Assembly: GCA_026874595.1 (NCBI GenBank)
Contig: CM049316.1
Location: 78,215,676-78,279,675, forward strand
Direction: 5' to 3'
Length of the DNA stretch: 64,000 nucleotides
Source: Sipunculus nudus
Lineage: Eukaryota > Annelida > Sipuncula > Golfingiida > Sipunculidae
Position 1 is the first letter of the stretch, and each line of letters starts with the position of its first letter. This document shows, one piece after another, positions 43,852 to 56,711 of the stretch. Both the position numbers and the translations under genes were made by a program. The notes below the pieces were generated by a model that was not told the DNA's origin, made no database searches, and saw nothing but the letters and a program-made list of their open reading frames with translations.

Positions 43852-44662
43852 AGTGGTTTCCTGCTGATTTATTGAAACAATGACTGGGAGGGGTGGGGAA
43901 TTATATGTAAGCTCATTTTAAAAAGATACTTGTTTATTAACTAAAGTATGCTGAATAATTACAGAATAAATTAAGTAAAATCTAGCATAATATTATGCAC
44001 AGGTAAAATATATAATATTTATTATGTTATCAACAGTATTCATATATACATATATATAATATATGCAGTATGTGCTTGTGCAGGATTGTGTATAAAATCA
44101 TTCATTTGAAAATATTTGTACAAGTAATACTTCCTTAATATCTTTTATCACACAGTGTAAACCTATGAATGTCTGGGTGTATATGCACAGATGTTTGAAA
44201 TATCTCTAACATCACATTGAACAATTTGCAGTCATACTGAAATAATGTAGGCATATACAGGCGGCATATGGTACAGCCCATAACAGGATAAATAGAACAA
44301 TACATGGTAAATACAGACTGCATCATTACAGGTTAAATTTACAAAAAAATATTTTACACCTGCAGAGGGTATACCCCATCCTATACCCTGATAGCCACTT
44401 GGCTAAGCCCCTCCTGTTCTGAGATCCGCTATCCATATCCCCCCCCCCCCCATTATTATAACATCTTCAGTCCACTTCTGGACAAGTCTTCAAGAGGAGA
44501 CATGCTGAATACACATGAAGAACAAAGTGACCTACAGGATTCTTTTTTGTTGGCGAGTTATGAATAGTAAATGTAATAGCTGTAATACTGAAATACTGTA
44601 ACAAAATAAATTGGTGGCCAAGATAAATTTAACACCCACACTGTCTGATGCCCACAGAAATA
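43852..44662. other. AT-rich intergenic DNA
   Basis: No gene recognised. A GGTTAAATTT...TACACCTGCAGAGGG segment near 44331-44420 resembles 41785-41850 (AACCTTCAGAGGG...ATACCC...CTCCTGTTCT), so a short repeat is shared between the two places. A C run lies near 44440. Confidence 0.4.
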
Positions 44663-44978
44663 TATTTTATTACCTGTAGGTCAAATTTATATGTTATCTT
44701 TGATAAATACAATGTATTTAATTATACAGTATGGTGCTATAATGTATAACTGGGTAAATAAACCATATTTACTTTGTAGTTACAACCAACATTCCTCAGT
44801 GTAAATGCTCTGTACTCAAATATTTTATTACCGGTAGGTCAAATTTATATGTTATCTTTGATAAATACAATGTATTTAATTATACAGTATGGTGCTATAA
44901 TGTATAACTGGGTAAATAAACCATATTTACTTTGTAGTTACAACCAACATTCCTCAGTGTAAATGCTCTGTACTCAAA
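44663..44978. repeat. 158-bp tandem duplication
   Basis: Two near-identical copies (44663-44820 and 44821-44978) contain TATTTTATTACC, TCAAATTTATATGTTATCTT and ACTTTGTAGTTACAACCAAC. The copies differ by about one base in the first 15. Confidence 0.93.
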
Positions 44979-46130
44979 TATTTATCTTTTATTATTGTTA
45001 CATTCTTGAATTATGTATATGCTTACATATCAAGATCACAAGATATTCCACCAAGATATCACACTGCATATCCTGTTCATCACTTTAAGAAGGTAAGGTT
45101 GTTAAGGAGAGAAATATCACGCCTTTCTGGAGTCGTCTGGGATAATCTCAATAGGAGCCAATGGAAGTATCATGTCTTATCCCAGTATACACACTATACA
45201 AACACAATATATCCTAACCCGATGATACATATACACATTATACATGCATATTATATGAAAATTCATGGGTCTTGTTTGATGAGAAAACATGAGGGGAATA
45301 TTCCCCCACCTCTAAAATAAGGACACCCCCACCACCACTTAAAAACAATTTTTTCTCAGTTTTCAGCACTATATTATTCAAAATTTACAATAGATTTGAA
45401 CATTCAAAAACATGGTCATCTTCTGTGTCAATTCAATGGGGCAGTTGACACATGCAATATCCTATATAATATCAATATAAGGAAATTGGTATTTTTTTCC
45501 CCTAATAAGCGAGGGGGGCCAAAGGGAGTTTGGTCCCCCCCCCCCCCACACACACACAACAAGGCCCATGTAAATGTCAGCTGACCCTTAGACCATCAGC
45601 AGACAATATATCCTGGACCTGAAGAGAGATATATGAAATAAAATGACCTCATTATTGCAAAGGTAATATAATATCAAGCATTAGCATATTAATGGTAGAA
45701 GAAACAAAAATTACTGTTGTCACAGTCATGAAACAACCAAATAAAAGTAAACAACTTTTGCCTCCAGTATTATATCTTTTTCAAGCACCCGGTAAGTGCA
45801 TGGACCTATAAGACGACATCTACAACGTATGCATCAGCTCATTCGGTTTGTACAATAAATTTGCAGAGGGGTTCCAGTTTTTCTTCAGCGCTGTTCGGTT
45901 TGAACCATCTGCAAAACAATGGGGCAAAAATTTAGGGAAATGTTATGTCATCCTGTAGGAGTCAATGTCCTGTGGTCATCATATGGTATTATGGTAACTT
46001 ACATTTGTGAAATTATATCTTATAAAAAGCAGGGCCCTGTTTATTGACGCTTAATTAGGGAAGCCAGGTAACATAATTGCTGACAGATATGCCTGGCATC
46101 AGACTTAACAGTTAGCTTTAAAATCACATT
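44979..46130. other. Intergenic DNA with a possible ZNFX1 UTR exon
   Basis: No coding exon is firmly recognised. On the minus strand a polypyrimidine tract and TTTTGCAG at 45909-45910 make a credible acceptor. An exon starting at 45908 (ATGGTTCAAACC) could be the 3'-terminal, largely untranslated exon of ZNFX1. A C run followed by CACACACAC lies near 45534-45560. Confidence 0.35.
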
Positions 46131-46651
46131 TTTATACGCCCGTCTATGATGGGCTTTATTATGATTTACGCACCGTCCGTCTATCTGTTAACCTTTAGTG
46201 TAGGGGCTTCATGGACTTTCACGAAACTCACCATAACTACAAATCAATAGATTATTTCGCCCGAGTTCGATTATGGGCAAAATCCATGCATATTTAATAA
46301 GGTCAGAGGCCAATAGCCTACTTTGTGGTGTCGCTGAAATAACTTACCTGGAATATTATGGATTTTTATAAAACTCAACAGAAATATTTACAAATATATT
46401 ATCTCGTCATAGTTCCATTTCCAACAAAATCCATGCATATTTAATAAGGGTAGAGGTAACCAGGCTTTGGTGGCGCCGTGATGACTTACAAAAAATCTGA
46501 TGGAATTTCATGAAACTCATGAATTTTAACCAATTCAGTTTCTCACCTGAATTTCATACTCATCACAGTAAAATTCACATATATTTAATGAGGTTAGAGG
46601 CCACAAGATATGCGACAGGCGGATTATGCACCATTTGCGGTGCTCTTGTTA
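46131..46651 (+). repeat. Dispersed repeat with internal sub-repeats
   Basis: Starts TTTATACGCCCGTCTATGAT. Three diverged units each have CATGAAACTCA-like, AAATCCATGCATATTTAATA and AGAGG blocks (about 46200-46320, 46370-46455 and 46508-46600). It ends GCACCATTTGCGGTGCTCTT GTT. The last 150 bases match 11745-11882 in RABGGTA intron 3. Confidence 0.65.
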
Positions 46652-48322
46652 TTCATGATAAATAGTTAAAGAGTAATTCAGGAGAGGCTGCATAATCAGA
46701 TAATGATATGTTTTTATGTTATTTATGTTATGCCTACCTAGGACAATGTTATATTCCCCAAACAATTTTCCTAAAAACAGTATTTCAGTCAATCTAACCA
46801 GCTTAGAGTGATATTTCTCACAAACTGTCACAAAAAAAAGATTTCCAATTTTGCATATAAATTTGTTTGAATACTTTAAATATAAAATGTTAATATTTTT
46901 CTTATGACATTTTATAAAAAAAAAAAGAAACAATTATAAATAACACCTGGAGATATCGGTGAATGTTAAGGTAATGTGACTGTGAATGCATACTCATTGC
47001 CAGATGTGACATGTTCGCGTTTATTTGAATGAAAATTTTGCTTTAAATTATAAAATCTTCAGACCAACAACAAAATCTTTAGTTGCACAAAGCGTATTTA
47101 GAGGAAGATATTCTGAAAATTCCGATAATGTATGTATTAATTTTGCTGTAAATTATTTTAATACTAGTAACTTTGTGTTTCAAGCCAAATTGTATAAAGG
47201 TAGTTTGACAACACTTAGGCCTTAAAGGAACAGAATTTATGAAGCAATATTATGACTTCTTTCACACTATCAATTCACTTTTGCTTTTTACAAAAGTACC
47301 CAGGCAAAACCATCCCGGTCTAAGTATCTCTCGTTGAGCTTTTTAACACCTTGTTTTGGGTTTTTGTGTCAGTCAACAAAGTCCACCTGTCTCTGTTTAC
47401 AATAACAAGGCCAGAGTCACCCCAGGTCTGAGTTACCGAAACATGCCATGTTTCAGTCAGCGGGCACATGTACATACATGTATATTATAATTTTGGGGCC
47501 ATACCAGTCAAAATTGACAGTTGTTGTGGCCCTAGCGGCGCACGAGTTCACGCGCTGTGTCTATGTTGACGTCTTTATGTGTCCGGTCCCTTTATTTAAC
47601 ACTCGTGTACAGGTGTAAGCCAACGGTTTCAAGGCAATAGTTTGGCAGGTACCAATTTAATTTCAACGACGACGCTAATTTTCGTATGAGGCATTTCAAC
47701 TTCTATCAATGAGGCATAATGAACTACCCCTGTTTTTAGTCACATAGGTAATAAATATACGATAGTTTTTCAGATGCATGGAACAGAACATGCCTTACTT
47801 ACACTTTTAGAGAGCAAATTACGAGTACTCGAGAATGTTTACAGTTAACTGTCCGGGAATATATAATGAGTCTGCCTCTGAAATGTATTTAGTTTCACTG
47901 CCCACCATTCAACCGTCACTCGATAATAAAAGCTCAAAAACTTAAATTAATAATTTGATAAGATTCAAAAGTTCGCTGAATAACAGGACCTGTTGCTGAT
48001 TGAGGTAAAAAAATACTGATATTTTACGATTTTCTGGTTTTCTAAACATCTCACGTGTCATACCTTAACATTACATCTTAGCATTATAGATATAGGTCCT
48101 AAAATAAAACAGAATTGACTCTGGAGTGTCTTACAAATTGAGGGAAAACGATATTCAAGTATAATACTAAATACATTTGGCACGAAAGGATGTTTCATGT
48201 CCTGCACGTTATCCTGAGAGGATGCCGATTACGTAAGTACAACCATAATTAAAAGACCCTGTTTGAGACTGCCCCATTTAAGCCTTGGCTAAAATAGTTT
48301 GCTAGGAGCCGAAGAAAAAAGT
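46652..48322. other. Intergenic or ZNFX1 3' sequence, nothing recognised
   Basis: AT-rich. A more GC-rich patch with several CpGs lies near 47525-47640. No gene or element recognised on either strand. Confidence 0.45.
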
Positions 48323-51300
48323 TTATACATACCAAATTTCCCCGGCGTTCGGCCATGCTGAACGTGTTGCGCCGTCCATTTCGGGGGCCAGTTTGTTGTC
48401 AGCTCGCACCTTGTGACCCGACCCTCCTATCCTTGCCTTACACTCGGGACATGTGGACTCCATCGTGGCTCCACCACAGTCACCGATAGCATACACGTGA
48501 CCTTAAAAATTATCATTAAAATAATAAATATCATTAATTAAGTGATCAACTGTAATAATATTGAGGTCATATTACAGTTATAAGCTGCAGTATAAAATTA
48601 GATGTGTCAGGAAAGAATGCATTTCAGTTGAAATCTTTAATATGAACTCTTACAATAACAGCGAACTGGCTCAGTCTTTGCCACATGAAATATATTTGTT
48701 TAAAACGGTTATTTTAAAACTGATACCGCCTTACCAGGGTAGAATTAAAACAGTACATGTTTCCTTGTTATCCTGGCTGTTTTCCTGTCTCTATAGTTTT
48801 GTGACACCTGAACTGAGAGGTATTTTTAATGATCCAGGTAAAACAATGTTAAATGTTTTCCAAGGTAACTTACCATTTGGGCACTTGTACCAGTGACCCT
48901 GAGACAGGCCCATGGCACCAAGGACCATCTTTCTTTCATGGTCGCTGATCCCGAGTCCACTCTCTGGAAGCTGTTTTCGCAACTTAGTTAAGATTTTGTT
49001 AAACTTCAATCTTCTGTCCTCCGTTAATGGTTTTCCACTGGTCGAATCTTTGATGTGTTTCTCTATGGTTCTGGCTTCCTCTTGTTTATCCTTGTGTTTT
49101 GTCGTCGCAACATGTTGCAGCTTGTACAGGTTGGCCAGCAGAACCATCCTAGTAATTTCAAGATTGGCCTCTCTTAGTTCCTGATCACTGAACCGGGATC
49201 GAGGCTGCTCAGTCCATCTGATCATGTCGTCTATGTCCTCAAGGAGGGGGAACACATTCCCATGGACCTCCAGTGATAATTCCTGCGCGCTCCTTTTAAG
49301 TTTCATTAGACGTTCTATGAAATAAATCTGGTTCTCCATTTTGGCGATGGTCTGCTGTCCGATCACTCGACTGTCCTGGAGTAACTTGTCCAAGTCGGAA
49401 AGTAACTGAAAGCGTATTCCTTGACGCTGCAGGTGCATTATTTTGTGAGACAAAGACCTCCGTTTCTCCTCAATGTCTTTTTGTTCACCGAGTATCTTTA
49501 ACTTTACCTGTGTAATTGACTTTTGGACGGCATTGACCTGCTTGCCATAGCGGATACTTGATTGGATTGGCGTCCTACAGCGGGGACACACCTTCAGTTG
49601 CACGTCTGTCGGTCCTCCCTGGTCTACTCCCTGTTTCATCCATTTATCCATGGCCCTGACTTCAAACACGTGCCCGCAGTCGTCCAGGGAAACGAACCTT
49701 GCACTGGGATGATCTTCATTACCAAAGAAAATGTCAGTAACATCTTTCATATTACAAACCCTGCACAGTTCTGGACACGGCTCTCCACACAAACCAATGC
49801 ACTGGTGACCACATGGCAGTTTGGATCTGCAAGCTCGGTTACAAGGTGGTCTGTTGCATGGCTGACTGCACATTTTAGTGCAACGGAAATGAGGACATCG
49901 CCACCAACATTGCTCCCTGCAAGGGGTACAAGGGTTTCCACATTGATTTCTGCATTCGCTGTGAGCACACCTAATTTCGCACCTTCTTTTACAAGGTGGG
50001 CAGTTGATTGTACAGGGTTCCTCGCAGGCATGTCCACAGACAAGTGTGCGACCACAGCGACTATTACAAGCGACATGGAGTCGTCCGCCTCTGCATCCTC
50101 CACATGTGCCCTGGCAGGTATGACCACAGTCCAGCGTCTCCAAACATAGATATGGACATAGTGTATTGCTCGTATCGGTGTGACACGGTACATCACTTCT
50201 ATGTCTGCAAACATTCCATTGTTTCTCCATTATCTCAGGACAACGTCTGGTGCAAGGCAGTCCACACAAGTTGCGACATCGATGACCACATGGGAGCACC
50301 CGTTCGCATGCGCTCTGACAAATTATCGCACTGGGATCAACATGGCACTTAACACGGTTTATGTGACCGCATTCTGGAGCTACTTTATTAACCTTCCAGC
50401 TGCAGCCCCCACAGTCCTCGTAACAATACTTTCTACAGTAGTGCCCCTCTACTTCACAAATCACTCTCTTGCAAGGCTTCATACATTTATATTCAACATG
50501 CTCGGTATCCTTGATGTGACATGGGTACTCACATACATGTCCACAATCTAACCGATATAAGCATGGCTTCAAACAGCCACCCATCGGAGCTTTCTCGAAG
50601 TCCGCTGGTGTTTCAGCGTTTATCCTGGTCCCCTTTGGGTGATTTTGGCAATACAAGGGCAGGGCGGGGCCTATTTCCCCAGACTCTTCTAACAAACTAG
50701 ACATCTTGCTCCACAGGTCACTTTCAGATGACAACATCTCAATATTTCCTATAACATAGAATCCCATCTTTGCCCTTGATAACGCCACACAAATCCGATT
50801 CGAAATTTTCAGAAACCCTATTGAGCCCTCCTCGTTGCTCCTCACCAGGGACAGGAGAATTATATCATTTTCCTCTCCTTGGTAATTATCAACAACACAA
50901 ACACGGACCCCTTCGAATTCTGGTTTTGGCATCATTCTTCTTAGCGTGAACATCTGTCCAGTGTACGTCGTGAGAACTGTTATCCGCTCAGGACTGTAGC
51001 CTTGTTGCAGAAGGTACTTGCATAATGCCACCATATACTCAGCTTCGTTTACATTAGATTTACTCGCACCGTCGCGGTGTTGCTGTTCAGACCAACTATG
51101 TGAAATAAAGAAGACATTCTTTGAAATTCCACCGATATCGGGGTATTTTTCCACTGACGGATGGTTTCTTAGGTTCTTGTACACAGGCTGCATCAATCTT
51201 GCAATTTCAGGTCGCATCCTGTGCTGGAGCTCCAGGGTAACATACGGAATGCCATTGTTAACCATTCTTTCGAATAAAGATAGGTCAAGGTGGTATTTTA

Positions 51301-54300
51301 CTGCAAGTTTGTATACCGTTGGATTTGGTTTTAACTGTTGATGGTCTCCTATAAGAATCAAGTGCTCACATCTTTGGCTCAGGGTTGTCACAATATGAGC
51401 CTCAAGAACCTCCGCAGCCTCCTCGACAATAATAATCTTTGGTCCGATTTCCTGAAGAATGTGCCAGTACTTTGCGGCGCCAGTTGTTGTCATTCCAATA
51501 AACTCAGCTTTTCTCATAATTTGAAGGTCTTGTTGTTGTTTGGCTTCTTGGAACACATTGTGTTGGACTCTGAACTCCTGTTCTCGTTCACTCATTTTAG
51601 CCTGCAAGCTTTCCTGGTATCTGGATAGCCAAGTACGGTACAAACGCCACCTCTGTTCTAAAGAGAGATCCCAGATTCTTCGGAAATACCTTTCTTCCCG
51701 CTCTGTCATCGTGTCCGTCTTGTCTAACTCCTCCCTTTTAAGTTTAGCTTTGTCTCTACCATCCATTCCTTGATTGAGAACACCAAATGTCTTTTCACCT
51801 GATTCCTTTGTCTCTACTCTGGCTGCATCTTGAATCAATTCATTCACGTCTTCATCATATGTCGGTGACAGCAGCTCATCGTATCCTGTATTGACAGCCA
51901 AGTCATCCTCCAACATATGCTCCTGCATGATTTCCTCTGCTCCCTCGATTATATGATTTTCCTCTTGTTTTTCACCAGCATCAGTATGTTTTCCAACGTC
52001 AGATTTCTTTGTGTCTTCCCGGACGGATGAAAATCCTATCCCGAGCCATTCCATCATGCACGAGGCGTCCATAGGATCTCGTTGTACTAATTCTGAAACT
52101 CCATCCGGAGGGTTAATCAACAATCTCGCATGTGATGGCATCATGAACTTCTCAAGAACTGATACTGGGAGAATTTTTCGTTGACTTATCTGCAAGTCTG
52201 TGGTGATTTGTTTCAGTCGATTTTCAATCATCGACAGGTCTCTTCTTGCAGAACTAACGTTTCCGCTGTACTCTCTCAGGTTTCTTATGAAGTACTTTGA
52301 GAGGGCTTCACTTTTGCTTCGTCCACCAACCCGCACTATTGCCCTGTCATGAAATGCTTGTATTCCCTCCAGAAACTGATCTAATGCATGGTTAGTGTAG
52401 CAGACAATGAGTACTGGATTTCCCTGTGTCTGCCATATTGACTTATTGTCTACAAGGGCTTGTACAAGCTTTAGACCAACGTATGTCTTCCCTGTGCCTG
52501 GAGGCCCTTGAATGACAACGAACTCTTTAGTCAGACCTTGCCTTACTGCATCCAGTTGTGATTCGTCCAACTTAAATATTTCAGCATTCGGCCATTCACC
52601 ATGTTGTAGCACAGGGACGCGAACTCGACCCGAAGAGGCTATCTTTGATGATCTGGATGATGAATATCTTCCTCCACTTCGTATTACGCATTCATCTTCA
52701 CAGTCATCATCACTAGATGTCTCTATGGGTGAGGATATCCAGGATCCTGTGTCAGATTCTGAGTCAGGAGAAACATCTTGAACCTGTGGTGCAGCAGCAT
52801 ATTTATCATCATCGACTGGGATGTTCGAATACAATAATCCACGTCGTCTGGCATCAGGTACAATTTCTTCGTCATCACTTGTTTCGTCTCCCACGTCATA
52901 AGCTAATCCTGAAACGTCCTTTTCTACACCGTGTATACGAAATGCGGCAAGCCTTGTAACATATCTAGATACCTTTTGTCTGGCCACTGAAGGATATTCT
53001 GCCATGACGGTTTTTCTTCTTTCAGCAAGGGCACTCAGGTCGTACTTGACAGAATCATCGTTCAAGTAACATGGTGGGTCAATTTCCGCGCAGCATTCTA
53101 CAATGTATCTTTGAAACGGCATTGTTTCTTCAGTCACATGTTTTAGGGCGGATAAGACATGTCTATATGCTTCAAAGAATGCACCCGACTCTGCCATCAC
53201 CAGCCCAGCTGAGTTCACAAAATATTGAGCGTCATTGGCATCCGCAAGGGATATGCAAACTAGGCCTTTCCGGAGCCCCTCTGGTTTGCTGTCCATTACA
53301 GTTGCAAAAATAAGCGTTTCAAAATTGTCCTTTGTCAAACACACTAAAGATCCATACAAAAGTCTTTTGGTGCTTTCCCAGCGAACATGTCCCAGGCCTT
53401 TTGTATCAAACTGGATGTTATACAGAATGCCGTTTTCTGTATATACCAGTGTGAGAACATTTACATTTTTGTAGATCCTCACATCTCTTTGAACTCTGTG
53501 AGGCCCACGATCCCTTCTCTGTTCCTCAATATATACTGTTATACCCTCTCGAAGAGGTGCGACCATGTCTTCTCGCAAAAGACGGAACTGCACATCCAGA
53601 TAGTGCTCAAGGTCTTTGTACGCTCCTCTCTGTTTATTTGCACGCAAAAATGGAACAACAGCACTGTTTAAATCCTGTAACTCTGGAAATATATTTAGTT
53701 CTCTAAAGTTTTCCGGTGGTGTCCTGCTGTCCTCATAATGAGATCTTCTATCCAAGGTCGGTGTCCGTTTTACCTTTAATCTTTTGATCTGGATCTGTTC
53801 TCTCAGTTGTTTTATCAAAGTTTCGATTTCCTCTGTCAGGAGATTGGGACGTTTGGATCTTATATCCTGTAGGACGAACTCTAACGTCCCGTAGGAAACA
53901 GTAACCTTTGGCAGACTACCAGGTAAATGTGAAACCAACTTCAGCAACAATTTTGTAGCACCCTGCAGCTGGCTTAACAATAAGTCGGCATCCATGACGG
54001 ATTCCTGAACATCAGACAGCTTAGTGAGATGAAGATTCAGCTGAGATGACAGGAATCCAGAGCACTGGACCATGCTCAGGAAAACCAACATTGTCTGAGG
54101 GGTGATCTCGCTTTCAACTGCTCTGCCGATAACGCGGAGAATCAACACCATCAGATCAAATCGTATTTCTTCCTGCCTGCTGAGGAGCTTCTTAAAGCCA
54201 GACGTTTCATTGCTAAGCTGTGCCAGAATTTCATATGGGTCTTTTTCTAAGAGTGCTTCAAGTTTTTTGTAACCAATAAGATAACGACCTCTTACAGACG

Positions 54301-55400
54301 CATCGAAAGGACCGCCCAGTCCTTTCCTATAAGAGGTTTTATATCCAGCCCCGTCATTTTGCTCAGTCGTAAGATGTCTCTGATTTATCAAACATGCTTC
54401 TAATTCATCTGTTCGTCTAATTTCAGCTCCACGATCAAATGACCTGCCATGAAGACCCCCCATGTTCACTGCAAAATAGAGGAAAACATTATTTGAAAAT
54501 TTAATGTAAAAATTGAAATTCCATAAATTTGAATAGCTCATAAAAGTAAAATCAAATTCTTATATTAAAACTGTTGAAAACCAAGTCTTCAAAGATTGAC
54601 TATATCGTCTCGAGTCATCTTATTGTAGAAATATTTGCTATATAAAGTTAAGCGTAGCCTCGGTGAAACAGGATATAAAATAAAATGATAGGACGCGAAT
54701 GCTACCGCCTTGTCATTTAGTATAAAACAGAAAATGGAAAAGTTGTACCATGAAAGATTATTTAAAAGAATACAAGTTAAGATAAAATTAAATTAAACAT
54801 ACTAAACTATATTTGCAACATTATATGTATTGATCAAATAATAGTCATGGAATTCACATGCACATCAGTACGTTTTTATTAACAATAAAGTAAACTCAAA
54901 TCACGAGAAACGGAAATTAATCCATTCGATCACAGGGATATGTTGGGTATGTGCATGATCTTACTGTCATTTTATGCTCGTTATTTTCATTTATTGATCA
55001 ACGACTCACCAAAATGTTTTCTGTCCTTTGGTCTACAACCACCGAAATAATGAACTTGCTCCCTTCTTCCCCCGTCTTCTGTTTTAATACTGTTTTGGTC
55101 ATCCGTCTTACGATGAGGACTGCCTCTATCAAACATACTGTTTAACGATCCGTAAACTTGTTCCCTTCCTATAAAACCTCTCCCTCGCCCTGTTTCTGCA
55201 TTACTTCTGGGTCTTCCACCGCTTCCTCTTCCACGGCCCATTCTTCGGGTCTTCGAGGAAAACTCTTTCTCATACTCAGTGTAGTCTTGATGTTGGGTGT
55301 CTTCTGAATGGTAGAGTCTACCATCAGCTGATCTCATCCTATTCTTGCCTCGGTTGGTCCCTCGTGGAGCACCCCTGCGGCCAATTCCTGATTTCGACAT
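48323..55400 (-). CDS. ZNFX1: NFX1-type zinc finger-containing protein 1 (SF1 helicase)
   Basis: UPF1-like superfamily 1 helicase. ZNFX1 acts in RNA surveillance: in vertebrates it is an antiviral dsRNA sensor, and in nematodes it serves small-RNA inheritance. Exons: 55010-55400, 48874-54468 and 48333-48501 (or on to a stop at 48323). Joined length is about 2054 residues against about 1918 in human. Order: Arg/Gly-rich N terminus (1-130); helical region; acidic Ser-rich linker (about 650-745); Walker A GPPGTGKT (about 784); motif Ia CYTNHALDQF; a charged insert; Walker B-type IIIVEEAAEVLEAH (about 1143) with GDHQQLKP; LQHRMRPEIA; VVDNYQGEENDIILLSLVRS; RICVALSRAK (about 1354); six to seven NFX1-type Cys/His repeats (about 1435-1700, CGHxC motifs); coiled-coil-prone stretch; C-terminal RZ finger (about 1987-2050). 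The EEAAE box is the usual ZNFX1 form. Start: ATG at 55398-55400, with G at -3, is the first ATG after an acceptor. No breaks seen. Confidence 0.95.
48333..48501 (-). CDS. ZNFX1: ZNFX1 last coding exon (RZ zinc finger)
   Basis: After acceptor TTTTTAAG it completes NG|HVYAIGDCGGATMESTCPEC and runs through GGSGHKVRADNKLAPEMDGA to PNAGEI. With the previous exon's HWYKCPNG this forms the RZ-type finger (Cys, His, Cys, Cys ligands) shared by ZNFX1 and RNF213. A GTATGT donor follows 48333. Without splicing the frame ends in TAA at 48323-48325 after three more codons. If spliced to 45908, the junction itself makes TGA. Confidence 0.9.
48874..54468 (-). CDS. ZNFX1: ZNFX1 large coding exon (helicase and NFX1 fingers)
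   Basis: A single uninterrupted exon of 5595 bases, acceptor TTTTGCAG and donor GTAAGT. It carries the whole helical region, both helicase lobes and all NFX1-type fingers. The open frame continues past both splice sites, but those extensions have no family similarity. The stretch on the opposite strand contains several incidental open frames. Confidence 0.97.
54469..55009 (-). other. ZNFX1: ZNFX1 intron 1 (coding)
   Basis: An intron of 541 bases, GT-AG, joining phase 1 (G|TG, Val). AT-rich, with nothing else recognised. Confidence 0.85.
55010..55400 (-). CDS. ZNFX1: ZNFX1 first coding exon (RG-rich N terminus)
   Basis: Encodes MSKSGIGRRGAPRGTNRGKN at the start and a GRGRGSGGRPRSN stretch. 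This is low-complexity, basic and likely RNA-binding or condensate-promoting (inference). Donor GTGAGT after the G completing Val with the next exon. An acceptor (AATTTCAG, 55405-55412 on +) lies 4 bases upstream of the ATG, so a separate 5' UTR exon is expected but was not found. Confidence 0.88.
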
Positions 55401-55404
55401 GGCC

Positions 55405-55872
55405 CTGAAATTAAAACACTTCGTGAAGATGTAATGATTTAAACTCGTTCACATATTGGGCTGTTCTGGGCTTGTACATAACCAAATACTCAGAATGGAT
55501 GATTTTGGTCTCTTTAGACTGATGTTTTATTCCTGATTATAAAGGTCATGAGGACAAAGATTGGTATGTTGATGGTAAGGTTCAAGTTTACAGGGTTTAC
55601 AAATTCTCAGCTGAGCAGCTTAGAGTTAACATATGGAGGAGTTGTTTATGTGATGTGCATTGTTTATGTTAAGGACGAAGCGGAAAACGCACATGCTACG
55701 GCTTACAATAAGCATTGTTATTCAGCACTGAAGCAGGTCTACATTTTAAGATTAAATACCTAAGCGTGTTATATTATACCACATAATTGTACGCCTGATG
55801 ACAAATTTTATCTTGTCTTATGTTTGCTTTCTTCAGCAGGAAAAACTGTATTGATCATGGAATATTACTTAC
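55405..55872 (-). other. Upstream intron or 5' flank of ZNFX1
   Basis: Begins at the acceptor of the first coding exon. No UTR exon or promoter motif is recognised with confidence. Confidence 0.4.
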
Positions 55873-56150
55873 ATAAAACCACAGACCTATGTTACACAGT
55901 GAAAGATCAGTTGTATAAAACCGGACCTATTTTACACAGTGAAAGATCAGTTATATAAAACCAGACCCATGTTACACAGTGAAAGATCAGTTATATAAAA
56001 CCAGACCTATGTTACACAGTGAAAGATCAGTTATATTAAACCAGACCCATGTTACACAGTGAAAGATCAGTTATATAAAACCAGACCCATGTTACACAGT
56101 GAAGGATCGGTCATATAAAACCGGGCCTATGCTACATGGTGAAATATCAT
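55873..56150 (+). repeat. 40-bp tandem array (about 7 units)
   Basis: Units contain ATGTTACACAGTGAAAGATC followed by AGTTATATAAAACCAGACC, highly similar except for the last unit (CGGTCATATAAAACCGGGCC). It lies upstream of ZNFX1. Confidence 0.93.
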
Positions 56151-56711
56151 TCGGCTTAACTGGAAGCCTTTGGGGAAGTCTTCGGAGGATTAAGTAAAAA
56201 AGGATAATAAGCAATAACATTATTAATACTGAGTCACTGAGGTAGAGACATATTTCGACAGCTTTTAAACAGTCTATACATGTAATGGTGTGTACATAAT
56301 TATTTTCTTCAGCTTGTATGCATGTACCGGTAAAACGATGTACAGCCAGGACGCTACAAAGGAGCCATTGTGAAATTATTTCTTCGATCAATTAATAACG
56401 TTTTGCTAATTCTGGGAGTATTGTCTCCTCGTGGGTGTTTGACAGGATGATTGACAGGATAACTGTGGGTTCTGTGTTCCTGTACATTTAGGATCAGTGG
56501 AACTATGACATGCTCGAATGAGCAGATAAAAAGACCCGTCACCAGCATAAACTATGATCTGCGTCATCAGTGTTTCTGGACTTAAGGGACGAGGCGAACA
56601 GATCTTTTGACACAGTCGATACATGAATCATCAATGTACCCGTAACTAAATAAAAATATATATTGTAAACCAAAATACCATTATGTTACGTCTTATATTA
56701 AGCCTTATTAA
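56151..56711. other. Upstream flank, nothing recognised
   Basis: Moderately mixed composition. GTTTGACAGGATGATTGACAGGATAACTG near 56437-56465 holds a small direct repeat. No gene recognised. Confidence 0.4.

Noticed and set aside
49562-53671. Plus-strand open frames opposite ZNFX1
   Set aside because: All are antisense shadows of the large ZNFX1 exon and show no independent domain.
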